Assembly (NCBI RefSeq): GCF_027924105.1
Contig: NZ_AP026972.1
Span: 868,001-932,000, forward strand
DNA length: 64,000 nt
Reading direction: 5' to 3'
Origin: Polynucleobacter sp. KF022
GTDB lineage: Bacteria; Pseudomonadota; Gammaproteobacteria; Burkholderiales; Burkholderiaceae
Shown: in pieces, positions 34,383 to 43,304 of the stretch
Layout of the letters: each line of letters begins with the position of its first letter
Numbering within the stretch: position 1 is the first letter of the stretch
The notes under the pieces: generated by a model
The model's database searches: none
What the model was told of the DNA's origin: nothing
What the model saw: only the letters and a program-made list of their open reading frames with translations
Made by a program: the position numbers and the translations under genes

Positions 34383-34396
34383 TTGATCTAAATCAA
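34383..34396. promoter_or_regulatory. Perfect FNR/ANR-type site
   Basis: TTGAT-CTAA-ATCAA is an exact match to the FNR consensus TTGATN4ATCAA. It lies 12 bases before the first cytochrome c ATG. A TATACT -10-like element lies upstream at 34368-34373, so a start near 34380 would place the site over the beginning of the transcript, a position expected for repression under low oxygen. The site could also act on the divergent moxR gene. The regulator itself is not in the window. Confidence 0.6.
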
Positions 34397-34407
34397 ACTC
34401 ATTAATA

Positions 34408-34782
34408 ATGATTTCTATGAAAAAACTCTCCATTCTTCCTCAATTGGCCGTAACTGCAGCTTTGGTTTTTGCTGGCTCTGTTGCTCAGGCTGATGAAGTT
34501 AAAGGTAATGCTGCTGCAGGTAACGGCAAGGTTTGGCTTTGTGTTGGCTGCCACTCAATTCCTGATTACCGTGCAGATTACCCATTGGTTTACAAGGTGC
34601 CTATGATTGGTGGTCAAAATGCCGCCTACATCGCTAGTGCGTTGGCTGCTTACAAAAAAGGCGAAAGAAAGCATCCTACGATGCGTTCTATTGCTGCCAG
34701 CTTGTCTGATCAAGACATGGCCGATATTGGCGAGTATTACGCTGCGCAAACTGCCAGCTCACCTAACAACCCATTGAAGTAA
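34408..34782 (+). CDS. Small periplasmic c-type cytochrome
   Basis: A 124-residue exported single-haem cytochrome. The signal peptide runs to AQA (residue about 28), the haem site is CVGCH at 45-49, and a Met near 93 (HPTMRSIAASL) is the likely sixth ligand. The start may be the ATG at 34408 or the one at 34417; neither has a good ribosome site. It forms a pair with the next cytochrome and resembles class I cytochromes of the c4/c553 type that carry electrons to terminal oxidases. Confidence 0.88.
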   Translation: MISMKKLSILPQLAVTAALVFAGSVAQADEVKGNAAAGNGKVWLCVGCHSIPDYRADYPLVYKVPMIGGQNAAYIASALAAYKKGERKHPTMRSIAASLSDQDMADIGEYYAAQTASSPNNPLK

Positions 34783-34814
34783 TTCATTCAATAAAGATAC
34801 ATAGAGATACTTTT

Positions 34815-35168
34815 ATGAAATTTGCCCTCATTACTGCAGTTTTGCTATCGAGCATTGGTTTAGTAAACGTAGCAAATGCTGCTAACAAAGAAAAAGGTCA
34901 GGCATTAGTAGAGAAGGCTAATTGCGCTTCTTGCCATGGTGCTGGTCTTAATGCGCCAATCCTGCCTGCTTACCCAAAGCTAGCTGGTCAATACGCTGAC
35001 TACCTGTACTACGCTTTGAAGGCCTATAAAGTAGGTAACGGAAATGCCCAGTTTGGTCGTAATAACGCGGTAATGGGTTCTCAAGTGCAAAACTTTAGCG
35101 ATGCAGACTTGCAAGATATGGCTGCTTATATTGCTTCCTTGCCTGGTAACTTTGTAGTTAAAAAGTAA
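34815..35168 (+). CDS. Small periplasmic c-type cytochrome
   Basis: A 117-residue exported cytochrome. The signal peptide ends at ANA (about 23), the haem site is CASCH at 37-41, and a Met in NAVMGSQVQNFS is the probable sixth ligand. It is similar in layout to the preceding cytochrome, so the two may be the split halves of a c4-like dihaem unit. It lies 32 bases after the first and ends just before a strong bidirectional terminator. Confidence 0.88.
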   Translation: MKFALITAVLLSSIGLVNVANAANKEKGQALVEKANCASCHGAGLNAPILPAYPKLAGQYADYLYYALKAYKVGNGNAQFGRNNAVMGSQVQNFSDADLQDMAAYIASLPGNFVVKK

Positions 35169-35195
35169 TCCTTAGTAGCCCTAGCTACTTGCAAA

Positions 35196-35224
35196 AAAGG
35201 CTTAGATTCATCATCTAAGCCTTT
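35196..35224. terminator. Bidirectional rho-independent terminator
   Basis: An 11-base-pair stem AAAGGCTTAGA/TCTAAGCCTTT with a seven-base loop is followed by GTTTTTT on the plus strand and TTTTTTG when read leftward. It separates the cytochrome pair from the convergent GntR gene and should serve both. Confidence 0.9.
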
Positions 35225-35246
35225 GTTTTTTATCAGTTATATGAAA

Positions 35247-35885
35247 TTAACGAAGCGCTTCAAGGCCTCTTTCTAGATGCTTGCGCATCGCTTGCTCTGC
35301 TGCATGTTCATCTCGCTTCAGAATGGATCTCAGAATCTCTCGATGCTCCACCAAAGAGTTTTGCAATCTTCCGGTGCTGGTAAGCGAGTCTCGGCGGTGA
35401 AGTTTAAGCACTTTACGTAGATCAGCAATAACGCCATTCATCCATCGATTTCCAGCAATTTCTTGTATTAACTCATGAAATTTGCCATTAATCTCGAAAA
35501 ATTGCTCTATATCCCGATCAGCTGCGGCTTTTTCCAGACGATGATGCAGGTGATCCAGAAGGTTTAACTCTGCCTCAGTTGCTTTGAACGCTGTTTCTTT
35601 GGCTGCTTGACCCTCCAGTAGGGCCAGAATGGTAAAAATCTGCTCTAAATCTTTGCGGATAACCTCGGTAACGTAGGCCCCCCGACGCATTTTGATGGTT
35701 ACCAGACCTTCAGAAGCTAGAACCTTAATCGCTTCACGCATTGGTGTGCGGCTAATGCCAAACTGATCCGCCAAGGATTGCTCATCCAACCAGCTTCCAG
35801 GAGCCAATTGTTTGCTAAAGATCTGTTCCCGAAGCCTGTCAGCGACGTCTTCGTATAGGGGTCTATTATTCAGTTTTGTATTCAT
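35247..35885 (-). CDS. GntR-family (FCD) transcriptional regulator
   Basis: A 212-residue regulator. The N-terminal winged helix-turn-helix (about 8-75) has LADQFGISRTPMREAIKVLA as the recognition part; the C-terminal FCD domain has the metal/acid-binding His and Asp pattern (NGKFHELI, HREILRSI). Such proteins sense organic acids and repress catabolic genes. It is divergent from the methylmalonyl-CoA mutase operon, 94 bases away, and a perfect 22-base palindrome covers its start codon. It probably represses itself and controls the propionate operon. Confidence 0.9.
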   Translation of the reverse strand: MNTKLNNRPLYEDVADRLREQIFSKQLAPGSWLDEQSLADQFGISRTPMREAIKVLASEGLVTIKMRRGAYVTEVIRKDLEQIFTILALLEGQAAKETAFKATEAELNLLDHLHHRLEKAAADRDIEQFFEINGKFHELIQEIAGNRWMNGVIADLRKVLKLHRRDSLTSTGRLQNSLVEHREILRSILKRDEHAAEQAMRKHLERGLEALR

Positions 35886-35898
35886 AATTATGAATACA
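35877..35898. promoter_or_regulatory. Candidate GntR operator, perfect 22-base palindrome
   Basis: Half-sites TGTATTCATAA and TTATGAATACA meet without a spacer and make a perfect 22-base palindrome. It covers the start codon of the gntR gene (35883-35885) and lies 81 bases before the mutase start. GntR regulators bind such AT-rich dyads. A second, weaker dyad GACAA-N8-TTGTC lies at about 35906-35923. Confidence 0.6.
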
Positions 35899-35979
35899 TT
35901 ATGTAGACAAATTGAAAATTGTCAAGCAGAATGTAAGGACATTTCGATGCGATGCAACAAAAATTAAACGGGAGTTTTT

Positions 35980-38154
35980 GTGAGTTCTAAAGAAAACAAT
36001 TCATGGCCATCATTTCCAGACGCTAATCTCGATGCTTGGAAAAAGTCAGCCCAGAAATCAGCCCCTAATGGTGACGTTGATTCTTTAGGTTGGAAAACAC
36101 CTGATGGAATTCACTTAAAAGCTTTGTACACATCATCGGATGTTGAGGGACTCAATTACACCGATACATTGCCCGGTTTTGAGCCATTTGTACGCGGACC
36201 ACAAGCGACCATGTACTCAGTGCGTCCTTGGACTATTCGTCAGTACGCAGGCTTTTCTACTGCTGAAGAATCGAATGCCTTTTATCGCAAAGCATTAGAT
36301 GCGGGCGGTCAAGGTGTGTCCGTTGCGTTTGACCTAGCAACCCATCGTGGTTACGACTCCGATCATCCTCGTGTTACCGGTGATGTTGGTAAGGCTGGTG
36401 TTGCGATTGATTCCGTAGAAGATATGAAGATCTTGTTTGATGGCATTCCGCTAGACAAGGTATCTGTTTCAATGACGATGAACGGCGCTGTATTGCCTGT
36501 TTTGGCTGGCTATATCGTGGCCGGTGAAGAGCAAGGCGTAAAGCAAGAGCAGTTATCTGGAACGATTCAGAACGATATTCTGAAAGAGTTCATGGTGCGT
36601 AATACTTATATTTATCCGCCAGAGCCATCCATGCGCATCATCGGTGACATTATTGAATACACCGCTAAGCACATGCCTAAGTTCAACTCGATTTCAATCT
36701 CGGGCTACCACATGCAAGAAGCTGGCGCCAATCAAGTATTGGAATTGGCGTTTACATTGGCAGACGGTAAAGAGTATGTCAAAACTGCATTAGCAAAAGG
36801 ATTGGATGTTGATGGCTTTGCTGGACGCCTTTCATTCTTCTTTGCGATTGGCATGAACTTTTATTTAGAGGTTGCCAAGTTACGTGCTGCTCGTTTGTTG
36901 TGGTGGCGCATTATGAAATCCTTCGAGCCAAAGAATCCAAAGTCTTTGATGCTACGTACGCATTGCCAAACTTCTGGCTGGTCTCTGACTGAGCAAGACC
37001 CATACAACAACGTTGTAAGAACTACTGTTGAAGCGATGGCTGCCGTATTTGGCGGCACACAGTCATTGCATACCAACTCATTGGATGAAGCGATTGCGCT
37101 TCCTTCAGAGTTTTCCAGTCGTATTGCCCGCAATACACAGTTAATCCTTCAAGAAGAGACTCATATTCCGAGCGTGATCGATCCATGGGCTGGCTCTTAC
37201 ATGATGGAAAATCTCACGCAAGAGATGGCTGATAAAGCCTGGGAAATCATTCAAGAAGTAGAAGCCATGGGCGGTATGACTAAGGCGGTTGAGAGTGGTT
37301 GGGCTAAGCTGAAAATTGAAGCAGCTGCCGCTGAAAAACAAGCGAAGATTGACTCAGGCTCTGATGTGATTGTTGGCGTTAACAAATACAAGCTTGGTAA
37401 AGAAGATCTTGTTGATGTGTTGATGATTGATAACGACAAGGTGCGCGAAGGACAGGTTGCACGTCTCAAAGATATCAAAGCAAAACGCAATACTGAAAAA
37501 GTACAGGCCGCATTAGAGGCTTTAACTAAGGCTGCAGAAGATAACTCCGGTAACTTATTAGAGTTGTCGGTAAACGCTATTCGTTTGCGTGCAACTGTTG
37601 GTGAAGTTTCAGATGCGTTAGAAAAAGTTTACGGGCGCCATCGCGCCGATACTCAAAAGGTGACCGGTGTGTATGCAGCCGCTTATGACTCAGCTGAGGG
37701 CTGGGCAAAACTCCAAACAGAAATCGCTGACTTTGCTAAAGATTTCGGACGTCGTCCGCGGGTAATGATTGCTAAGTTAGGCCAGGATGGACATGACCGC
37801 GGCGCGAAAGTGGTTGCCACTGCCTATGCTGACTTAGGCTTTGACGTAGACATCGGACCTTTATTCCAAACGCCTGAGGAGTGCGCTCGCCAAGCGATTG
37901 AGAATGACGTGCATGCCTTAGGAGTTTCTACTTTGGCGGCCGGCCATAAGACATTAGTTCCGGCCATCATTGCTGAATTGAAAAAACAAGGCTCAGACGA
38001 CATCATCGTGTTTGTAGGTGGTGTGATTCCAAGACAGGATTACGAATTCCTCTATGAGGCAGGCGTAAAAGGAATTTACGGTCCTGGCACTCCTATTCCG
38101 GCTTCGGCCAAGGATGTGCTGGAGCAGATTCGCAAGTCTGTTAAACCCGCTTAA
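35980..38154 (+). CDS. Methylmalonyl-CoA mutase, single-chain
   Basis: A 724-residue B12-dependent mutase that interconverts methylmalonyl-CoA and succinyl-CoA. The N-terminal TIM barrel has RPWTIRQYAGFSTAEESN and GVSVAFDLATHRGYDSD; the C-terminal B12 domain begins near 590 with the cobalt ligand motif DGHDRG (about 601-606) and VFVGGVIP. It starts at GTG, five bases after GGGAG. It heads the operon with meaB, carboxylase beta and alpha and an epimerase-like gene. No B12 riboswitch is seen in the 94-base leader, so regulation is likely through the GntR protein. Confidence 0.95.
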   Translation: MSSKENNSWPSFPDANLDAWKKSAQKSAPNGDVDSLGWKTPDGIHLKALYTSSDVEGLNYTDTLPGFEPFVRGPQATMYSVRPWTIRQYAGFSTAEESNAFYRKALDAGGQGVSVAFDLATHRGYDSDHPRVTGDVGKAGVAIDSVEDMKILFDGIPLDKVSVSMTMNGAVLPVLAGYIVAGEEQGVKQEQLSGTIQNDILKEFMVRNTYIYPPEPSMRIIGDIIEYTAKHMPKFNSISISGYHMQEAGANQVLELAFTLADGKEYVKTALAKGLDVDGFAGRLSFFFAIGMNFYLEVAKLRAARLLWWRIMKSFEPKNPKSLMLRTHCQTSGWSLTEQDPYNNVVRTTVEAMAAVFGGTQSLHTNSLDEAIALPSEFSSRIARNTQLILQEETHIPSVIDPWAGSYMMENLTQEMADKAWEIIQEVEAMGGMTKAVESGWAKLKIEAAAAEKQAKIDSGSDVIVGVNKYKLGKEDLVDVLMIDNDKVREGQVARLKDIKAKRNTEKVQAALEALTKAAEDNSGNLLELSVNAIRLRATVGEVSDALEKVYGRHRADTQKVTGVYAAAYDSAEGWAKLQTEIADFAKDFGRRPRVMIAKLGQDGHDRGAKVVATAYADLGFDVDIGPLFQTPEECARQAIENDVHALGVSTLAAGHKTLVPAIIAELKKQGSDDIIVFVGGVIPRQDYEFLYEAGVKGIYGPGTPIPASAKDVLEQIRKSVKPA

Positions 38155-38168
38155 TACGGATCATAGGC

Positions 38169-39194
38169 ATGCTCGAAGCTGCTGATCAGGCTCTGGTAGA
38201 TGATCTCACTATTGCGCCATCGCTTAAACAGCGTCGCGCACTGGCGAAGATTATTACTTTGCTTGAGTCAACACGTTTAGATCATCGTCATCGTGCTGAT
38301 GACGTACTCAATGCTTTATTGCCTAAAACTGGTAAGTCATTCCGTCTCGGTATTTCCGGGGTGCCAGGCGTTGGTAAGTCAACCTTAATTGAATCTCTGG
38401 GTCTTTACCTCATAGAAAAAGGCCATCGCGTAGCCGTATTAGCAATCGATCCTTCATCTAGTTTGTCCGGTGGGTCTATTCTCGGTGATAAGACCCGCAT
38501 GGAACGTCTATCTGTTTTGGAAAATGCATTCATACGTCCAAGTCCATCCTCATGCACCTTAGGCGGTGTAGCCGAGAAGACGCGTGAAGCCATGTTGGTG
38601 GCTGAAGCGGCAGGGTTTGACGTCATCATTGTGGAAACGGTTGGTGTAGGGCAGAGCGAAATCGCGGTTGCTGGTATGACCGATATGTTCTTGTTATTGC
38701 AGTTGCCGAACGCCGGTGATGATCTCCAAGCAATCAAAAAAGGGGTGATGGAAATCGCCGACCTGATTGTGATTAATAAAGTCGATATCGATCCAGATGC
38801 TGCAATGCGCGCCCAGCTCTTTATTACCAGTTCATTGCGATTATTGGGATTCCAAGGCAATCCTGATCATGCATCGCATGACAAAGAGTTTTGGCACCCT
38901 CAAGTGATGACCCTAAGTGCCTTAGAAGGTAAGGGCGTCCCTGAGCTGTGGGATAAGGTTTCTCACTTCCAAAAACTTCAAAAGGCGAACGGTAAATTTG
39001 ATTCCCGTCGCCAACAACAAGCAGGCGCATGGATGTGGGATCGCATCGATGCCGGACTCAAGAATGCATTTCGTAGCAATGTGGCTGTGCAAGAACTTCT
39101 ACCAAGTTTGGTTGCACAAGTAAATCAAGGAACTATGGCGGCCTCAGTAGCAGCAAGAAGACTACTGGAGTCCATGGGGCATGAATTTTTCTAA
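38169..39194 (+). CDS. meaB: MeaB/ArgK-type G-protein chaperone of the mutase
   Basis: A 341-residue G3E-family GTPase. The P-loop GVPGVGKS is at 64-71, VLAIDPSSS near 93-101 is the switch region, ETVGVGQSE near 156 is the G3 motif, and NKVD near 203 gives guanine specificity. MeaB guards and reloads the adenosylcobalamin of methylmalonyl-CoA mutase. It lies 14 bases after the mutase gene, as expected for the pair. Its stop is directly followed by the ribosome site of the next gene. Confidence 0.95.
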   Translation: MLEAADQALVDDLTIAPSLKQRRALAKIITLLESTRLDHRHRADDVLNALLPKTGKSFRLGISGVPGVGKSTLIESLGLYLIEKGHRVAVLAIDPSSSLSGGSILGDKTRMERLSVLENAFIRPSPSSCTLGGVAEKTREAMLVAEAAGFDVIIVETVGVGQSEIAVAGMTDMFLLLQLPNAGDDLQAIKKGVMEIADLIVINKVDIDPDAAMRAQLFITSSLRLLGFQGNPDHASHDKEFWHPQVMTLSALEGKGVPELWDKVSHFQKLQKANGKFDSRRQQQAGAWMWDRIDAGLKNAFRSNVAVQELLPSLVAQVNQGTMAASVAARRLLESMGHEFF

Positions 39195-39204
39195 GGAGCA
39201 GGAA

Positions 39205-40737
39205 ATGAAGGAAATCATTCAACAACTGGAAGCCAAGCGTGAGCTTGCCCGATTGGGTGGCGGGCAAAAGCGTATTCAGGCTCAGCATTCCAAGGGCAAA
39301 TTAACCGCTCGCGAGCGTATTGAGCTCTTGCTGGATGCTGGCACATTCGAAGAGTGGGATATGTTTGTTGAGCATCGTTGCCATGACTTTGGTATGGGCG
39401 ATCAAACAGTTCCAGGCGACGGTGTGGTTACTGGTTATGGAATGATCAACGGACGTTTGGTATTTGTGTTTTCACAAGATTTCACCGTGCTAGGTGGCTC
39501 CTTATCAGAAGCGCATGCTGAAAAGATTTGCAAGATCATGGACCAAGCTCTCAAAGTTGGCGCGCCTGTGATCGGTTTAAATGACTCTGGTGGCGCACGT
39601 ATTCAAGAGGGTGTCGCATCACTCGGTGGCTATGCTGAAATTTTCCAGCGCAATGTGACTGCGTCTGGCGTAATTCCACAGATTTCCTTGATCATGGGCC
39701 CATCGGCTGGTGGCGCGGTTTATTCTCCAGCCTTGACTGATTTCATCTTCATGGTCAAAGATAGTTCATACATGTTTGTAACAGGCCCTGAAGTAGTGAA
39801 GACTGTTACCCATGAAGACGTTACTGCCGAAGAGTTAGGCGGTGCTGTAACGCACTCCACAGTGTCGGGCGTATGCGATCTTGCATTTGATAACGATGTT
39901 GACGCAATCATGATGTTGCGTCGTTTCTTCAACTACTTGCCGCTCTCAAACCGTGAAAAACCGCCTTTGATTAAAGGTGCTAATCGTACTGAAGAGCCTG
40001 ATTACTCCTTGGATACCTTGGTTCCATCAAACCCAAATCAACCTTACGATATGAAAGAGTTGATTGAGAAGATTGTGGATGATGGCGAATTCTTCGAATT
40101 GCAGCCAGACTATGCAAAGAATATTGTGATTGGTTTTGCACGCATCGAAGGACGCTCAATCGGTATTGTCGCTAACCAACCTTTGGTTCTTGCTGGTTGC
40201 TTGGATATCAAGGCATCTATTAAAGCAGCTCGTTTTGTGCGCTTCTGTGATGCCTTCAATATTCCAGTAGTGACTTTGGTTGACGTTCCAGGCTTTATGC
40301 CGGGCACCGCTCAAGAATACGGCGGCATCATTAAGCATGGTGCGAAATTACTCTATGCCTATGCTGATTGCACCGTACCGAAAGTGACGTTGATTACTCG
40401 TAAAGCTTATGGTGGTGCTTATGACGTGATGGCTTCTAAGCATCTACGAGGTGACGTGAACTTTGCTTGGCCTTCAGCAGAGATTGCTGTGATGGGCCCC
40501 AAAGGGGCTGTTGAAATCATTTTCCGGGAAGAAAAATCGGATCCTGAAAAAATCGCAGCACGTGAAGCAGAGTACAAATCCAAGTTTGCTAATCCGTTTG
40601 TAGCGGGTCGTCGTGGCTATATTGACGATGTCATTTTGCCGCATGAGACTCGTAAGCGGATTGCACGTTCACTAGCAATGCTCAAAGACAAAGACTTGAA
40701 GAATCCTGCGCGTAAACACGGCAACATTCCTCTGTAA
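39205..40737 (+). CDS. pccB: Propionyl-CoA carboxylase beta subunit (carboxyltransferase)
   Basis: A 510-residue biotin-dependent carboxyltransferase beta subunit. LNDSGGARIQEGV near 138 and GPSAGGAVYSPA near 176 are the acyl-CoA and carboxybiotin oxyanion motifs; the C-terminal half has VPGFMPGTAQEYGGIIKHGA. The start is ATG 39205, since AAGGAG lies six bases upstream right after the meaB stop; ATG 39181 inside meaB has no such site. Together with the next gene it makes methylmalonyl-CoA from propionyl-CoA. The symbol rests on operon context; methylcrotonyl or acetyl substrates are possible. Confidence 0.92.
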   Translation: MKEIIQQLEAKRELARLGGGQKRIQAQHSKGKLTARERIELLLDAGTFEEWDMFVEHRCHDFGMGDQTVPGDGVVTGYGMINGRLVFVFSQDFTVLGGSLSEAHAEKICKIMDQALKVGAPVIGLNDSGGARIQEGVASLGGYAEIFQRNVTASGVIPQISLIMGPSAGGAVYSPALTDFIFMVKDSSYMFVTGPEVVKTVTHEDVTAEELGGAVTHSTVSGVCDLAFDNDVDAIMMLRRFFNYLPLSNREKPPLIKGANRTEEPDYSLDTLVPSNPNQPYDMKELIEKIVDDGEFFELQPDYAKNIVIGFARIEGRSIGIVANQPLVLAGCLDIKASIKAARFVRFCDAFNIPVVTLVDVPGFMPGTAQEYGGIIKHGAKLLYAYADCTVPKVTLITRKAYGGAYDVMASKHLRGDVNFAWPSAEIAVMGPKGAVEIIFREEKSDPEKIAAREAEYKSKFANPFVAGRRGYIDDVILPHETRKRIARSLAMLKDKDLKNPARKHGNIPL

Positions 40738-40752
40738 AGGCGCTGACAAATT

Positions 40753-42789
40753 ATGACTACGAAAATGTTTAAGAAAATATTGATTGCTAACCGCGGTGAA
40801 ATTGCTTGCCGTGTTATGGCTACCGCTAAAAAGATGGGCATCAAGACTGTTGCTGTGTATTCAGAGGCGGATAAAGAGGCGCGTCACGTTCAGTTAGCCG
40901 ATGAGGCTGTATGTATAGGGCCCGCACCTTCTCGTGAATCCTACTTGGTAATGGACAGAATTATTCAGGCTTGCAAAGATACTGGCGCTGAGGCGGTGCA
41001 TCCTGGTTATGGCTTCTTATCTGAGAACGAGCAGTTTGCAAAGCGTTGTGAGGAAGAGGGCATTGTCTTTATCGGTCCTAAGTATCAATCTATTGCTGCA
41101 ATGGGTGACAAGATTGCCTCTAAGAAGCTTGCGCTAGAAGCCAAGGTCAATACCATTCCTGGTTACAACGAAGCAATTGATACCAATGAAGAGGCAGTGA
41201 AGATTGCTCAAGGTATCGGCTATCCCGTCATGATTAAAGCCTCAGCAGGCGGTGGCGGTAAAGGTCTGCGCGTTGCCTTTAATGATAAAGAGGCTGCTGA
41301 AGGTTTTGCAGCCTGTAAAACCGAAGCAATGAATAGCTTTGGTGATGACCGTATCTTTATTGAGAAGTTTGTAGAAGGCCCACGTCATATTGAGATTCAG
41401 GTTTTGGGCGATTCTCATGGCAATGTGGTTTACCTTAATGAGCGTGATTGCTCGATTCAACGTCGTCATCAAAAGGTAATCGAAGAGGCGCCATCACCTT
41501 TTATTGATCCAGCCACACGCAAGGCTATGGGTGAGCAAGCGGTTGCGTTAGCTAAAGCAGTTAATTACCAATCAGCGGGTACCGTTGAATTCGTAGTTGG
41601 TAAAGATAAGTCTTTTTACTTCCTCGAAATGAATACTCGCCTGCAAGTTGAGCATCCAGTTACTGAAAGCATTACTGGTCTTGACTTGGTTGAGCAAATG
41701 ATTCGGGTTGCTGCAGGAGAGAAGCTTTCATTTAAGCAAGAAGACGTTAAGCTCGATGGTTGGTCCATGGAGTGCCGTATTAATGCCGATGATCCATTCC
41801 GCAACTTCCTGCCTTCTACAGGCCGTCTGGTTAAATACCGTCCACCTGAGTCAGTGAGTGGTGTGCGTGTAGATACTGGCGTCTATGAAGGCGGTGAGAT
41901 CCCGATGTACTACGACTCCATGATTGCGAAGTTAATTGTGCATGGTAAGGATCGCACAGAAGCCATTGAGAAGATGCGTGCCGCACTAAATGATTTCGTG
42001 ATTCGCGGAATTCACTCCAATATTCCATTTCAGGCTGCATTGCTTCAACATCCGCGCTTTGTAAATGGCGACTTTACGACTGGCTTTATTGCAGAAGAGT
42101 ATCCAGAGGGCTTTAAAAAGGATTCTGTTCAGCCTGTGGATGCTAAGCGCTTGGCTGCACTAGCTGCATTTATGCGCTACCGCTATCTTGAGCATATTCA
42201 AATGATTGATGGTCAATTAGCAGGCCACGAAATGATCATTGGTAAGAAGTTTGTGGTGGTCACCGGTAAAAAATCGGGCTCTATGAATGACCCACATGAG
42301 GTACCAATTCGTGTTGAGCTTAAAGATGGGGTTTATTCCGTTTATATCGATGAGGCAGACGGTGTAAGCCGCTATGACATCGTGAGCGACTGGCGTCCTG
42401 GACAAATTTGCCTGAACGCCACCATTAATGGCACTCACAAGATTACTGCACAGGTTGAGCGCCGTGGTGTGCGCTATGTGTTGATTCTCGATGGTGTTCA
42501 TTACGAGTGTATGGTGCTGAGCCCATTAGGTGCCGAGCTCCAGCGTCGCATGCCAGTGAAGTTGCCACCAGATACATCCAAATTGGTGATGTCTCCAATG
42601 CCAGGTCTGTTAACGAAGATTGCCGTTAAAGTGGGTGAGGCAGTTACTGCTGGTCAGAAATTAGCCTCCATCGAAGCGATGAAAATGGAAAATACACTAT
42701 CAGCTGTTCAAGATGGTGTGGTTGCTGAAATTTGCGCAAAAGAGGGTGATAGCTTAGCGGTTGATCAGTTAATCATTCGCTTCGAATAA
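40753..42789 (+). CDS. pccA: Propionyl-CoA carboxylase alpha subunit (biotin carboxylase + BCCP)
   Basis: A 678-residue alpha chain. The biotin carboxylase part begins KKILIANRGEIACR, has the glycine-rich ATP loop KASAGGGGKGLR near 159-170 and FLEMNTRLQVEHPVTE near 294, and the C-terminal biotinyl domain has EAMKMEN with the biotinylated Lys near residue 644. It carboxylates its own biotin with ATP and bicarbonate, then passes CO2 to the beta subunit. It lies 15 bases after pccB and is followed by the epimerase-like gene. Confidence 0.93.
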   Translation: MTTKMFKKILIANRGEIACRVMATAKKMGIKTVAVYSEADKEARHVQLADEAVCIGPAPSRESYLVMDRIIQACKDTGAEAVHPGYGFLSENEQFAKRCEEEGIVFIGPKYQSIAAMGDKIASKKLALEAKVNTIPGYNEAIDTNEEAVKIAQGIGYPVMIKASAGGGGKGLRVAFNDKEAAEGFAACKTEAMNSFGDDRIFIEKFVEGPRHIEIQVLGDSHGNVVYLNERDCSIQRRHQKVIEEAPSPFIDPATRKAMGEQAVALAKAVNYQSAGTVEFVVGKDKSFYFLEMNTRLQVEHPVTESITGLDLVEQMIRVAAGEKLSFKQEDVKLDGWSMECRINADDPFRNFLPSTGRLVKYRPPESVSGVRVDTGVYEGGEIPMYYDSMIAKLIVHGKDRTEAIEKMRAALNDFVIRGIHSNIPFQAALLQHPRFVNGDFTTGFIAEEYPEGFKKDSVQPVDAKRLAALAAFMRYRYLEHIQMIDGQLAGHEMIIGKKFVVVTGKKSGSMNDPHEVPIRVELKDGVYSVYIDEADGVSRYDIVSDWRPGQICLNATINGTHKITAQVERRGVRYVLILDGVHYECMVLSPLGAELQRRMPVKLPPDTSKLVMSPMPGLLTKIAVKVGEAVTAGQKLASIEAMKMENTLSAVQDGVVAEICAKEGDSLAVDQLIIRFE

Positions 42790-42803
42790 AAAGGTTGATG
42801 ACT

Positions 42804-43271
42804 ATGAGCGCTAAGCCATTCAAAATTTTAGGCATTCAGCAAATTGCTATTGGTGGTGAGAACAAAGATCGACTCAAGAAATTATGGGTTGATATGCTGG
42901 GCTTTGAATACAAGAGCACTTTTATCTCTGAGCGTGAAAACGTTGATGAAGATATCTGTGCAATCGGTAAGGGTGCCTATGAGATTGAAGTGGATCTGAT
43001 GCAGCCATTTGATATTGAAAAGAAGCCAGCGGTACATCAAACCCCGTTGAATCACATTGGTTTATGGGTGGATGACCTACCTAAGGCGGTTGAATGGCTG
43101 TCTGCCAATGGCTTGCGTTTCGCGCCTGGTGGAATCCGCAAGGGTGCGGCTGGCTATGACATCACTTTCGTACACCCAAAAGGAAATGACGAGTTTCCAA
43201 TCAGTGGCGAAGGCGTGCTTATTGAGCTGGTTCAAGCCCCTCCCGAAGTGATTGCTGAATTAAGTAGATAA
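42804..43271 (+). CDS. VOC-family protein, methylmalonyl-CoA epimerase-like
   Basis: A 155-residue two-module glyoxalase-fold protein; the start at 42804 suits the AAAAAGG site nine bases upstream. NHIGLWVDD, FVHPKGND and GVLIELVQ match the epimerase pattern with the second His and the final Glu metal ligands. The first ligand is changed: IQQIAIG has Gln where epimerases have DHV/IDH. Its place at the end of the mutase-carboxylase operon suggests an epimerase that turns (S)- into (R)-methylmalonyl-CoA, but with altered metal binding it could do something else. It lies 14 bases after pccA. Confidence 0.75.
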   Translation: MSAKPFKILGIQQIAIGGENKDRLKKLWVDMLGFEYKSTFISERENVDEDICAIGKGAYEIEVDLMQPFDIEKKPAVHQTPLNHIGLWVDDLPKAVEWLSANGLRFAPGGIRKGAAGYDITFVHPKGNDEFPISGEGVLIELVQAPPEVIAELSR

Positions 43272-43304
43272 TTTGATTTTGTAAGTAAATTAACAGGACT
43301 TAAA

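Noticed and set aside
35886..35979. Cobalamin riboswitch before the B12-dependent mutase
   Set aside because: The gap is only 94 bases, too short for the aptamer, and no B12-box sequence was seen.
39181..39204. ATG 39181 as the pccB start
   Set aside because: It lies inside meaB without a ribosome site, whereas AAGGAG sits at the right distance before ATG 39205.
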